A stretch of 64,000 nt of DNA from Gammaproteobacteria bacterium (GTDB lineage: Bacteria; Pseudomonadota; Gammaproteobacteria; Burkholderiales; Gallionellaceae): assembly GCA_018820925.1 (NCBI GenBank), contig JAHJNJ010000035.1:45046-109045 (forward strand). Reading direction: 5' to 3'. Both the position numbers and the translations under genes were made by a program. Each line of letters begins with the position of its first letter. Position 1 is the stretch's first letter. Shown one piece after another: positions 19,701-27,133 of the stretch. The notes beneath the pieces were generated by a model. The model saw only the letters and a list, made by a program, of their open reading frames with translations. It did no database searches and was not told the origin of the DNA.

Positions 19701-22377
19701 TCTGCACGACACCATCACCAGCCTGATTTCATCCGGCGTTGAAGCGCAAATGCTGGACAAGCCGGGCGGCATTTTTGTGCGCCGCCTCGAGCAGGTTTCC
19801 AACGACGATCTGGTGCTGCTGCAATCCGCGGCGCGCATCGTCCTGGATGACGAGAAGGGAACACTGACCGAGCAAATGGAGCCGCGCGCTGTCGTGGAGC
19901 CGCTCGTCCCGGCACTGACGCCCACCCACTCCGGCTCTGCCGAATTGCCCGCGCCGCTCATGCAACGCGAATTGGCGTTTGAAAACGGACTGGGCGGTTT
20001 CACCCGCGACGGCCACGAATATGTGATCACCTTGCAGCCCGGCCAGATGACGCCCGCACCGTGGGTCAACGTGCTGACCAATCCGTATTTCGGCACGGTC
20101 GTTTCCGAAAGCGGCGCGGCCTACACCTGGGTTGAGAACGCGCATGAATTCAGGCTCACGCCCTGGCACAACGATCCGGTGCAGGACACCGCCGGCGAGG
20201 CGATCTACATCCGCGACGAACAGACCGGACATTTCTGGTCGCCCACCCCCGGCCCCGCGCGTGGCAGGACCCCGTATGTGATCCGCCACGGTTTCGGCTA
20301 CAGCGTGTTTGAACATACCGAGAACGGCATCGTCTCCGAATTGTGGGTGTATGTGGCGATGGATGCCCCGGTGAAATTGTCGTTATTGAAATTGCGCAAC
20401 GTCTCGGGGCATCCGCGCCGCCTCTCCGTCACCGGCTACTGCGAATGGGTACTGGGCGACTCGCGGCAAAAGAATCTGTTGCATGTGCAAACAGAGGTGG
20501 ACCTCAAGAGCGGCGCCTTGCTGGCGCGCAATCACTACAGTACCGATTACAGCGGGCGCATCGCCTTCATGGATGTGAACGATGTAACACGCACCCTCAC
20601 CGGCGACCGCAAGGAATTCATCGGCAGGAACGGCAGCCTGGCGCATCCGGCCGCGCTCTTGCACACGCGCCTTTCCGGCAAGGTCGGCGCCGGGCTGGAT
20701 CCATGCGGCGCGATGCAGGTCGCGGTCGATCTGGCGGACGGGGAGGAACGCGAAACCAGTTTCCGTCTCGGCGTCGGCCGCAATCCGCGCGAAGTGCAGG
20801 ATCTGATCCGGCGCTTTCGCGTTGCGGATGCCAGCCGCACAGCCCTCGAACACGTGTGGGACTACTGGAACCGCACGCTGGGCGCGGTGAACGTGGATAC
20901 GCCCGATCCCGCCGTGAACGCGATGGCAAACGGCTGGTTGTTGTATCAGACCCTGAGCAGCAGACTGTGGGGACGCACCGGGTTTTACCAATCCGGCGGC
21001 GCTTACGGCTTCCGCGACCAGTTGCAGGATGTGATGGCGCTGGTGCATGCCGAACCGGCGCTCACGCGCGAACATCTGCTGCGCGCGGCCACGCATCAAT
21101 TCCGTGAAGGCGATGTGCAACACTGGTGGCATCCGCCCGCCGGGCGCGGCGTGCGCACGCATTTTTCCGACGACTATTTGTGGTTGCCCTACGTCACTTG
21201 TCGCTATGTAACCTGCGTTGCCGACAGCGGCGTGCTCGACGAACAAGTGCCCTTCCTCGAATCGCGTCCGCTCAAAGCTGAAGAGGAAGCCAACTATGAC
21301 TTGCCGAACCGCTCCGAAGAATCGGCCACGCTTTACGAACATTGCGTGCGCGCCATCGAGCATGCGCTGACCTTCGGCAAACACGGCCTGCCGCTGATGG
21401 GCTGCGGCGACTGGAACGACGGCATGAACCTGGTCGGCATCAAAGGTCGTGGCGAGAGTGTGTGGCTGGCTTTCTTCCTGTATGACGTGCTCACGAAATT
21501 TGCCGAACTGGCGCGCACGCGCGAAGACACCGCGTTCACCGAACGCTGCACCACTGAAGCGCAGCAACTGCAACTTAACATTGAGCGACACGCCTGGGAC
21601 GGCGCATGGTATCGCCGCGCCTGGTTCGACAACGGCGAGGTGCTGGGTTCGCACAGCAGCCCGGAATGCCAGATCGATTCACTGCCGCAGAGCTGGTCGG
21701 TGCTCAGCGGCGCAGGCGATGCGCAACGCGCGCTGCAGGCCATGCAATCCGTGGATAGCCGTCTGGTGCGGCGCGATGCCGGACTGGTGCAACTGTTCGA
21801 TCCGCCCTTCGACCAATCCACACTCGATCCCGGCTACATCAAGGGCTACATTCCCGGCGTGCGCGAAAACGGCGGCCAGTACACGCACGGCGCAATCTGG
21901 AGCGCCATGGCCTTCGCCCGCATGGGCGACCACGAGCGCGCCTGGGAATTGTTCGGCATGCTCAATCCCGTCCATCACGGCGCCACACCCGAGCAGATCG
22001 CCACCTACAAAGTCGAGCCCTATGTCGTCGCGGCGGATGTGTATGCGCTCGCGCCGCACACCGGCCGCGGCGGCTGGACCTGGTACACGGGATCGGCCGG
22101 CTGGATGTATCGCCTGCTGATCGAAACCCTGCTGGGTGTAAACCTGGAAGGAGACCGCTTGCGCCTGACCCCGCGCATGCCGAAAAGCTGGAGCAGCTAC
22201 AAGATCCATTACCGCTACCGGCAGACCGTTTATCACATCGCGATCAGCCGACTGGATGTCGCAACGGATGACGCGCAACAACTCTGGCTGGATGGAAATC
22301 TGCTTGCGCAAGAAACGCTGCCGCTGTCAGACGACCGCCTTGAACACCAAGTTGAATTGAAAGTCCGTGACACATGA
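13705..22377 (+). CDS. ndvB: Cyclic beta-1,2-glucan synthase-like protein (GT84/glycoamylase/GH94 architecture)
   Basis: 2890 aa; TLDTDTQLPRDAARKL glycosyltransferase region, multiple TM segments, GISESGYNRIDVHQNYQYRAFGVPGLGLKRGL, and GH94-like GCGDWNDGMN and YIKGYIPGVRENGGQYTH. Confidence 0.92.
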   Translation: MQTLLPRLKSRIAKLMRPRPHAGEPLLRGELFSVEQLARHAKTLADYHLVVTRRGSNSLLDRLGQNEDILRNFNLSTLDKNAARRVTPAAEWLLDNFYLIEEQILLARRHFPRSYSRELPRLLNSPSAGLPRVYDIVRELISHVDAQIDTEPLSVFIAAYQTVDSLKLGELWAIPIMLRLGLIENLQRVATRLTIARADREVAIMWIDRLQAMAEKNPSHLVVVVADMAKSELPLSSSFVAEFSQRLSRQSPVLHLARSWLEQRLAEQGLTIELLSQQESQSQAANRLSVSHSIASLRYLSAMDWRDFVETQSLVEKTLLADPAGVYDKMDFSTRDRYRHAVEALSRYSRLSEAEVAHKAVQLAADGAHQNGNEDRSAHVGFYLIDAGHALLGNLANVRWPRHMFIERSIRRFPLTWFAGGIVTTTLLATFMLVQQAGALAVHGWELFFFMLVGILCTSQPAVTLLNWLSMRLVKPRLLPRLDYSKGITAECRSMVVVPTMLTNQDGVDRLIETLEIHHLANRDRHLHFALLTDYRDAAQETLPGDKALLQRAQAGVEMLNRKYSPTDNNLFFLLHRPRRWNAAEGVWMGYERKRGKLTEFNALLRGGDRDCFSAIIGDTAILPSIKYVITLDTDTQLPRDAARKLAGTMAHPLNRPVFDAARGIVTSGYGILQPRVGVSLPSARRSWFVRLFGGDAGIDPYTREVSDVYQDVFQEGSFIGKGIYDVDAFERAMHGRFPENTVLSHDLLEACHARSALVSDVELFEEYPSRYNVDVARRHRWIRGDWQIAQWLLPRVPGAAAKRIANPLSVLSLLKILDNLRRSLVPVALLLLLPGTWLLFPQLGALGLLLVVALIAFPGLLALTGALRKSSDMPWSMHLRGVADAGARQLGQMLLTLAFLPYDAFISLDAIVRTLWRLLVTRKRLLEWQTSSDSDLSARNDLAGFYAHMWSAPLLAVASGIFLAVMQPAQFPLALPILCLWAISPWIAWWISQPIESAAANLTATQLNFLRSAARKTWHFFDTFVTAQENWLPPDNFQEIPGPVIASRTSPTNIGLALLANLAARDFGYLSVARLLRRTHDSFATLQKLERYRGHFYNWYETRTLQAMHPHYVSSVDSGNLAGHLLTLAAGLREQADEPVYTPQIFAGLRDTLQILMELSDDNAELARLDAELATAPATLRAGYALLESVTESARNIAVAFTDAAPEQKQWSALLLNSSEEHLEDLRFLAPWLHANESLMRASGDLAEKPGDLAQKLFRFDQPLTLREIALLAKSLSPLLAADAGQAEHSRCLLEASEHARQRLQALESLARQSDELADMDFTFLFDTERNLFAIGFNVAENRSDASFYDLLASEARLCSYVAIAQGQVPQDHWFSMSRLLIASRGEPVLVSWSGSMFEYLMPLLVMPNYEKTLLDHSCQAAVQQQIEYGNAHGVPWGISESGYNRIDVHQNYQYRAFGVPGLGLKRGLADDLVIAPYASVMALLITPRAACENLQRLADEGRAGSYGFYEAVDYTPARLPPDESSATVFSYMAHHQGISLLALVNLLRNDPMQRRFMACPMLKAADLLLQERVPRAVASVFSDDLKLEQSQIPGASDEDTMRVLTNPSTPVPEVHLLSNGRYHVAITSAGGGYSRWRDLAVTRWREDATRDCWGMFAYLRDVDTGEFWSTAYQPALRKTRGYEAIFTQSRAEFRQQHAGIETHTEISVSPEDDIELRRITLTNRTPSPRVIELTSYAEVVLATPAADAAHPAFSNLFVQTEFAQPSSAILCTRRARSLEEKPPWLLHMMLGRGDEQETVSCETDRARFVGRGGSLANPAAMQGIAPLSNTVGSVLDPVVALRRTVALGPHETVIVDLVLGVTESREAALAQVEKYQSVRMADRTFDLAWTHSQVTLHLLNATEAEAQLYARLAGALIYADPTRRASPVVLHNNRRGQSALWSYGISGDAPLVLLRISDIEKVELVRQVVKAHSYWRMKGLTVELMILHEDVSVYRQNLHDTITSLISSGVEAQMLDKPGGIFVRRLEQVSNDDLVLLQSAARIVLDDEKGTLTEQMEPRAVVEPLVPALTPTHSGSAELPAPLMQRELAFENGLGGFTRDGHEYVITLQPGQMTPAPWVNVLTNPYFGTVVSESGAAYTWVENAHEFRLTPWHNDPVQDTAGEAIYIRDEQTGHFWSPTPGPARGRTPYVIRHGFGYSVFEHTENGIVSELWVYVAMDAPVKLSLLKLRNVSGHPRRLSVTGYCEWVLGDSRQKNLLHVQTEVDLKSGALLARNHYSTDYSGRIAFMDVNDVTRTLTGDRKEFIGRNGSLAHPAALLHTRLSGKVGAGLDPCGAMQVAVDLADGEERETSFRLGVGRNPREVQDLIRRFRVADASRTALEHVWDYWNRTLGAVNVDTPDPAVNAMANGWLLYQTLSSRLWGRTGFYQSGGAYGFRDQLQDVMALVHAEPALTREHLLRAATHQFREGDVQHWWHPPAGRGVRTHFSDDYLWLPYVTCRYVTCVADSGVLDEQVPFLESRPLKAEEEANYDLPNRSEESATLYEHCVRAIEHALTFGKHGLPLMGCGDWNDGMNLVGIKGRGESVWLAFFLYDVLTKFAELARTREDTAFTERCTTEAQQLQLNIERHAWDGAWYRRAWFDNGEVLGSHSSPECQIDSLPQSWSVLSGAGDAQRALQAMQSVDSRLVRRDAGLVQLFDPPFDQSTLDPGYIKGYIPGVRENGGQYTHGAIWSAMAFARMGDHERAWELFGMLNPVHHGATPEQIATYKVEPYVVAADVYALAPHTGRGGWTWYTGSAGWMYRLLIETLLGVNLEGDRLRLTPRMPKSWSSYKIHYRYRQTVYHIAISRLDVATDDAQQLWLDGNLLAQETLPLSDDRLEHQVELKVRDT

Positions 22378-22386
22378 AAAACAAAG

Positions 22387-22412
22387 AAGGCCGGAGGGAT
22401 GCTCCGGCCTTG
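22387..22412. terminator. Hairpin between ndvB and the convergent toxin gene
   Basis: AAGGCCGGAGGGATGCTCCGGCCTT; T-tract weak. Confidence 0.6.
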
Positions 22413-22423
22413 AATGCTGAAAC

Positions 22424-22722
22424 TCAGCGTGTTCTAAATCGAGTACGCCAATAATTCGGACGCTTTCTTTGATGCGCCACTGCGACGATCACGATGGTAT
22501 CCGATTCAATTGCGTAAAACAGATTGTATGAAAAGTGCTTCAGCACCTTTTTGCGGATGCCTGCCCGCACAACCTGCGAAGCAAGAGGCAACTCGATTAT
22601 TTCGGCTACGCCCTTATGCACTGCTGTGAGAACGACAGGCCCACACCCGCAGCCTCGCTCTCGTAATACCGCGCGGCCTCCCGAAACTCCTCATCCGCTT
22701 CGGGCAAAAACTCGCTCTTCAC
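22424..22722 (-). pseudogene. ParE/RelE-type toxin with a 1-nt frameshift
   Basis: GTG at 22722 gives VKSEFLPEADEEFREAARYYESEAAGVGLSF then shifts (SQQCIRA*); the other frame continues AVHKGVAEIIELPLASQVVRAGIRKKVLKHFSYNLFYAIESDTIVIVAVAHQRKRPNYW. GTGA overlap with the antitoxin. Confidence 0.8.
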
Positions 22723-22949
22723 GACAACTCGGAAATGGCGCGGCGAAACACTTCATCCGCCGGAATGCCCTGCACACGCCCCGCACGATAGGCATCAAGA
22801 CGGCGTTCCGCCTCGTCCAGCCACAGACGCTCCAGTTCGGAAGGCGTAGGCTCATCCAGACTCAACAACAGCTTGCCTGCCAGCGTTGCCCTGTCTTCGA
22901 TGTCCAGCGCCATTGTTGCTTTTGCCAACTCTTCAATATTCTGGTTCAT
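22719..22949 (-). CDS. Addiction module component/antitoxin
   Basis: MNQNIEELAKATMALDIEDRATLAGKLLLSLDEPTPSELERLWLDEAERRLDAYRAGRVQGIPADEVFRRAISELS: typical addiction-module antitoxin. Confidence 0.85.
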   Translation of the reverse strand: MNQNIEELAKATMALDIEDRATLAGKLLLSLDEPTPSELERLWLDEAERRLDAYRAGRVQGIPADEVFRRAISELS

Positions 22950-23003
22950 GTTTGCTCCTTGCTTGCCAACCAAGATGAGAACATTCTAGCATCGTCACCT
23001 GTT

Positions 23004-23156
23004 TCAATTCGCGCTTGCCCCGTCACCTGAACTTCGCCAACGAATTACCGCAATAAATACGATTACCAGACTGAAGCCCACAAATACTTGTAACACAACT
23101 GATTCCGCGAGCAATTTCACTGTCTTGTAAGACCATTTATCCATATTGAATTGCAT
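23004..23156 (-). CDS. Small single-TM protein (50 aa)
   Basis: MQFNMDKWSYKTVKLLAESVVLQVFVGFSLVIVFIAVIRWRSSGDGASAN with GGAGG upstream of the ATG. Confidence 0.45.
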   Translation of the reverse strand: MQFNMDKWSYKTVKLLAESVVLQVFVGFSLVIVFIAVIRWRSSGDGASAN

Positions 23157-23354
23157 ATTCCCTCCACAAAAGTTACTGAGGGCAAGTATCCATGGCATGG
23201 CAGGACAAAAACAGGCTGGAAAATGGCACAAGTCAAACCCACTATCAAATTTTTTGCCATTGCTGCGCAATGGATTCATTTCCAGAGCTAGATTCCGGCC
23301 TGAAAGAAGGTCAGCCTGTCCTGAGCCTGACGAAGGGCCGGAATGACGGAGAAT

Positions 23355-23382
23355 AAAAAGCCCGGCACATGGCCGGGCTTCT
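23355..23382 (-). terminator. sodB terminator
   Basis: AAAAAGCCCGGCACATGGCCGGGCTT on the plus strand: stem then U-tract on the minus strand. Confidence 0.75.
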
Positions 23383-23399
23383 GCGTGCACTGCAAAGAC

Positions 23400-23984
23400 T
23401 TAAGCGAAGTTCTTCGCCGCAAATTCCCAGTTCACCAGATGGTTGAGGAAAGTCTCGACGTATTTGGGGCGCGCGTTGCGGTAGTCGATGTAGTAAGCGT
23501 GTTCCCACACGTCGACGGTCAGTACGGGCTTGCCCTCGCCGCTCTTCAGAGGCGTTCCCGCAGCACCGAGGTTAACGATGTCCAGCGAGCCGTCGGCCTT
23601 CTTCACCAGCCAGGTCCAGCCGGAACCGAAGTTGCCCACAGCGGACGTTTGAAAGGCCTTTTTGAATTCGTCGAGCGAACCCCATTTCTTGTCGATCGCG
23701 GCAGCCAGCGCACCGGTCGGTGTACCGCCGCCCTGCGGCTTCATGCAACTCCAGAAAAAGGTGTGGTTGGAAACCTGGGCTGCATTGTTGTAAACGCCGC
23801 CAGAAGCCTTCTTGATGATGTCTTCCAGGCTGGCGTTCTCGAATTCCGTACCCTTGATCAGGTTATTCAGGTTGGTGACATAGGCTTGATGGTGTTTGGC
23901 ATAGTGGTAGTCGAAAGTCTCGGCCGACATGTGCGGCGCGAGTGCTTCTCGGGGATAAGGCAAAGGGGGCAATTGGTGTTCCAT
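23400..23984 (-). CDS. sodB: Fe-type superoxide dismutase
   Basis: [40 protein letters not shown]...[13 protein letters not shown]. Confidence 0.97.
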   Translation of the reverse strand: MEHQLPPLPYPREALAPHMSAETFDYHYAKHHQAYVTNLNNLIKGTEFENASLEDIIKKASGGVYNNAAQVSNHTFFWSCMKPQGGGTPTGALAAAIDKKWGSLDEFKKAFQTSAVGNFGSGWTWLVKKADGSLDIVNLGAAGTPLKSGEGKPVLTVDVWEHAYYIDYRNARPKYVETFLNHLVNWEFAAKNFA

Positions 23985-24144
23985 GGCAGTCTCCTGATTT
24001 TTATTGGTAAAGGGGAAATGGCGTAACCATTGGGGCATTAATATACCATACTTTTATGCTCGGGTACTACTTGCCCTTGCATGGTACAGGGCTTTCCCGC
24101 GCATTGAAACCGGAGCACAGGTCCGAATGTTCTACAATTCGGCC

Positions 24145-25077
24145 ATGAGCGACCATAAACAAACCGGCGCCGCCAAAACCGCGCGCAACCCCATCAAGAT
24201 CATCCCCCTGCAGGAACGCCTGCGCAAACCGCAGTGGATACGCGTCAAGTCCGGCACAGGTGCGGGCTACAACGAAGTGAAGCGCATGCTGCGCGAACAG
24301 CACCTGCACACCGTGTGCGAGGAAGCCTCCTGCCCCAACATCGGCGAATGCTTCGGCAAGGGCACGGCCAGCTTCATGATCCTCGGCGATGTCTGCACGC
24401 GCCGCTGCCCGTTCTGCGACGTGGCGCACGGCAAACCACTGCCGCCCGATGCCGACGAACCGCAGAACCTCGCCCGCTCCATCGGCATCCTCAAACTCAG
24501 GTATGTCGTCATCACCAGCGTGGACCGCGACGACCTGCGCGACGGAGGCGCGCAACACTTCGCCGACTGCCTGCGCGCCATCCGCGCCGCTTCGCCATCC
24601 ACCAAACTGGAGATCCTGGTGCCCGACTTCCGTGGTCGCCTCGACATCGCACTGGATGCACTGGCCGTCGAACTGCCCGACGTGCTCAACCACAATTTGG
24701 AAACCGTGCCGCGCCTGTATCCGCTGGCCCGCCCCGGCGCCGACTACGCGCACTCGCTCAAACTTCTCAAAGACTTCAAGGCGCGCTTCCCGCAGGTGAC
24801 GACCAAATCCGGCCTGATGCTGGGTCTGGGCGAGACCGACGAGGAAGTGCTGCAAGTGATGCGCGACCTGCGCGCGCACGATGTCGAGATGCTCACGCTG
24901 GGCCAGTACCTGCAACCCTCCGACGGCCACCTGCCGGTGCTGCGTTATGTCACGCCGGAGACGTTCAAGGATTTCGAGATCGCCGCGAAAGAAATGGGTT
25001 TCTCGCATGCCGCATGTGCGCCCATGGTTCGCTCAAGCTACTTTGCCGATGAACAGGCAGAACAAGCAGGGATATAA
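24145..25077 (+). CDS. lipA: Lipoyl synthase
   Basis: [13 protein letters not shown] and [15 protein letters not shown] radical SAM motifs; C-terminal [15 protein letters not shown]. Confidence 0.98.
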   Translation: MSDHKQTGAAKTARNPIKIIPLQERLRKPQWIRVKSGTGAGYNEVKRMLREQHLHTVCEEASCPNIGECFGKGTASFMILGDVCTRRCPFCDVAHGKPLPPDADEPQNLARSIGILKLRYVVITSVDRDDLRDGGAQHFADCLRAIRAASPSTKLEILVPDFRGRLDIALDALAVELPDVLNHNLETVPRLYPLARPGADYAHSLKLLKDFKARFPQVTTKSGLMLGLGETDEEVLQVMRDLRAHDVEMLTLGQYLQPSDGHLPVLRYVTPETFKDFEIAAKEMGFSHAACAPMVRSSYFADEQAEQAGI

Positions 25078-25155
25078 ACAGCCCCTACCTGACAACCGGC
25101 AGTCAGCGAGCCGCTCACGATCCCCCGCCGCTCTGCGTACGCTTGGTGAAAGGTT

Positions 25156-25482
25156 CTATTCTTTGCCGCTTTTGGAAAAGGCATGATCACACACCTTCCC
25201 AGCACCATTAAAATCAACCACCAGTATCTCCGAATACGTGACAGTTCCGAACCCTTGCGCCTTTGCAAACTCGTAGGTCCATCGCTCCACACAACCGGAT
25301 GGATGTCCAACAAGTTCAGTTTTAACAGTATAGGGTTCACCAAACCATTGACGAATCTGGACCTTGCTCTGCACGCCGTTCCTGATATCGCTGATATGAG
25401 TCCGATCCACTTTTTTACCCGCCGTGGCGCAAGCTGTCACCGTCAAGAGAGCCGTAAATAGAATAACCAGCATTTTGGACAT
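25156..25482 (-). CDS. Small SmpA/OmlA-like lipoprotein (paralog of 26807..27133)
   Basis: TACATAGKKVDRTHISDIRNGVQSKVQIRQWFGEPYTVK; lipobox. Confidence 0.75.
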   Translation of the reverse strand: MSKMLVILFTALLTVTACATAGKKVDRTHISDIRNGVQSKVQIRQWFGEPYTVKTELVGHPSGCVERWTYEFAKAQGFGTVTYSEILVVDFNGAGKVCDHAFSKSGKE

Positions 25483-25557
25483 ATCGATCTCCCGATAAAT
25501 TAGCTATCCATTGGGGCAAGATACTTTTCCCCAATGGATGATCTATTGAACTGTAAA

Positions 25558-26124
25558 TCAGAAAGCGAACATGCCCGCAACGCCGACACCGGCAACCGCA
25601 CCGATCTTGCTGGTCTTGGTTCCCGTATTGTCCGTACCGGCCCCGCTATAACTGCCCACCATCACTGAAGGGCGTAGGGTAAAGTTTCCCGATCCCATGA
25701 CGAAGTCCCATCCGAAAGTTGCCGTGTAGCTGGTCAGTTTGGAGTTCCCTTCTCCGGATCGGGGAGTGGCGTAGTAGTCGTACCAGTTCCAGTCCACATC
25801 CGCTTGGCCGAGTGCGACGCTGATGTAGGGGCCGCTGAAGCCGTTGCGGTTGAAGTGGTAGCTGGCCATCACCTCGACCCCTGAGCCGCTGCCCGATTCT
25901 TCGTAACTACCATCCGAGGTGTCGTAGCCGATACTGTTCAGACGCCCGCCTACGGAAAAGCCGGGCATCACCATGCGTTCGTAGGAAATCGATTTGATCG
26001 ACCCGATCGGGTTGACCAGTATCCCGCCCGCAACGGCATTGTCGGCAGCCGCAGAGAGATGCGAAACAGAAAGTCCCAGAAACACACAGATGATCGGTAA
26101 CAGCTTTATGGATGAAAATTTCAT
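25558..26124 (-). CDS. Small outer-membrane beta-barrel-like protein
   Basis: Signal peptide MKFSSIKLLPIICVFLGLSVSHLSAAA; amphipathic strands; C-terminal GVGVAGMFAF. Confidence 0.6.
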   Translation of the reverse strand: MKFSSIKLLPIICVFLGLSVSHLSAAADNAVAGGILVNPIGSIKSISYERMVMPGFSVGGRLNSIGYDTSDGSYEESGSGSGVEVMASYHFNRNGFSGPYISVALGQADVDWNWYDYYATPRSGEGNSKLTSYTATFGWDFVMGSGNFTLRPSVMVGSYSGAGTDNTGTKTSKIGAVAGVGVAGMFAF

Positions 26125-26201
26125 GTTGTTCTCCAAGCAGGTTGTAATTCAATAAGTATTTCTCTTTGTAGCGATACCGCGCCGCCGGTTTCCTGAGTAG
26201 G

Positions 26202-26236
26202 AGACTACGTCCAGCGGGGTTACACCGGAGTTACAC
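26202..26236 (-). promoter_or_regulatory. Operator/promoter site A (upstream of 25558..26124)
   Basis: Minus strand: GTGTAACTCCG GTGTAACCCCG CTGGACG TAGTCT; 11-bp repeat period, 11 bp from GTAAC to the -10-like hexamer. Confidence 0.8.
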
Positions 26237-26274
26237 AGACATTGAATGAATGAGCCGCGCGTTCAGGTTTGACA

Positions 26275-26437
26275 TCAGCACTTGCTGCGCGGTTTGGTGC
26301 GTTGTTTGGTACCGGCTTTGGACGAGGCATTGCACGCAAGGATGCACCACAACTCTTCCACATCGTGGAACGCCTGATGCTCGCCGTTGGCGGGGAGTTT
26401 GACGATGCCGTCGAGGGCGGCCGGGGCGTATATGCGC
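26275..26437 (-). pseudogene. 5'-truncated copy of the 74-aa small-protein family
   Basis: Minus strand RIYAPAALDGIVKLPANGEHQAFHDVEELWCILACNASSKAGTKQRTKPRSKC, matching 33131..33355 and 43605..43826; cut where TTTTTTT/CAATTC sequence begins. Confidence 0.75.
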
Positions 26438-26468
26438 CAAAAAAAGAATTGGGCACCGACCCTGACGG

Positions 26469-26660
26469 TTACCCCGCCAAGTATGTGTCGGCGGCCTTTT
26501 TGAACTGGCCGTCCTGAAAGTACTTGTTTGCCTGACCCTTCAGTTTTTCGGAGTTTTGCCCGTGGTCGTTCGCATTGTGATAGGCCGCATCTGCACAACC
26601 ACCAACAACCGCTGCAGCCACCACCAACAGAACCATTCGCAACCCAGTATGCCAATTCAT
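26469..26660 (-). CDS. Small lipoprotein
   Basis: VVGGCADAAYHNANDHGQNSEKLKGQANKYFQDGQFKKAADTYLAG; lipobox. Confidence 0.5.
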   Translation of the reverse strand: MNWHTGLRMVLLVVAAAVVGGCADAAYHNANDHGQNSEKLKGQANKYFQDGQFKKAADTYLAG

Positions 26661-26806
26661 CGCATGCTCCTATCTGATCGTAGATCCGGAAGTGCGTTGG
26701 GGATGGATCTTCCACCCCCACTCCCAACATGAGATAACGGTACTGCTTTCCGGGCTACTGATGAGTTACAACGCGCAGGCGTTCACAAAGATGCCCACCC
26801 TCGAAC

Positions 26807-27133
26807 CTATTCATTTCCCGATTTCAAAAATGCGTGATCGCACACGACGCCCTTGCGGTCAAAATCGATAACCAGAATCTCGGAATAAGTCACCGTCCCG
26901 AACCCTCTCGCTTTTGCATATTCATAGGTCCAGCGTTCTGTACATCCGCGCGGATGTCCGATGAGGCCCGTTTTTATCGAGTGAGGCTCGCCAAACCATT
27001 TCTTGACGGTTGCCTTGCCCTGAACGCCATCCTTGATATCGCCAATATGAGTTCTGTCGACTTTGTTACCTGCAGTTGCACACGCGCCCACGAACAGAAC
27101 CAGCAACACAATCAGATACCTTGACATATGCAT
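26807..27133 (-). CDS. Small SmpA/OmlA-like lipoprotein (paralog of 25156..25482)
   Basis: GACATAGNKVDRTHIGDIKDGVQGKATVKKWFGEPHSIKTGLIGHPRGCTERWTYEYAKARGFGTVTYSEILVIDF. Confidence 0.75.
   Translation of the reverse strand: MHMSRYLIVLLVLFVGACATAGNKVDRTHIGDIKDGVQGKATVKKWFGEPHSIKTGLIGHPRGCTERWTYEYAKARGFGTVTYSEILVIDFDRKGVVCDHAFLKSGNE

Noticed and set aside
17545-19707. 720-aa minus-strand ORF opposite ndvB
   Set aside because: Antisense to a clearly coding GC-rich gene; composition is His/Arg/Gln-rich without recognisable motifs.
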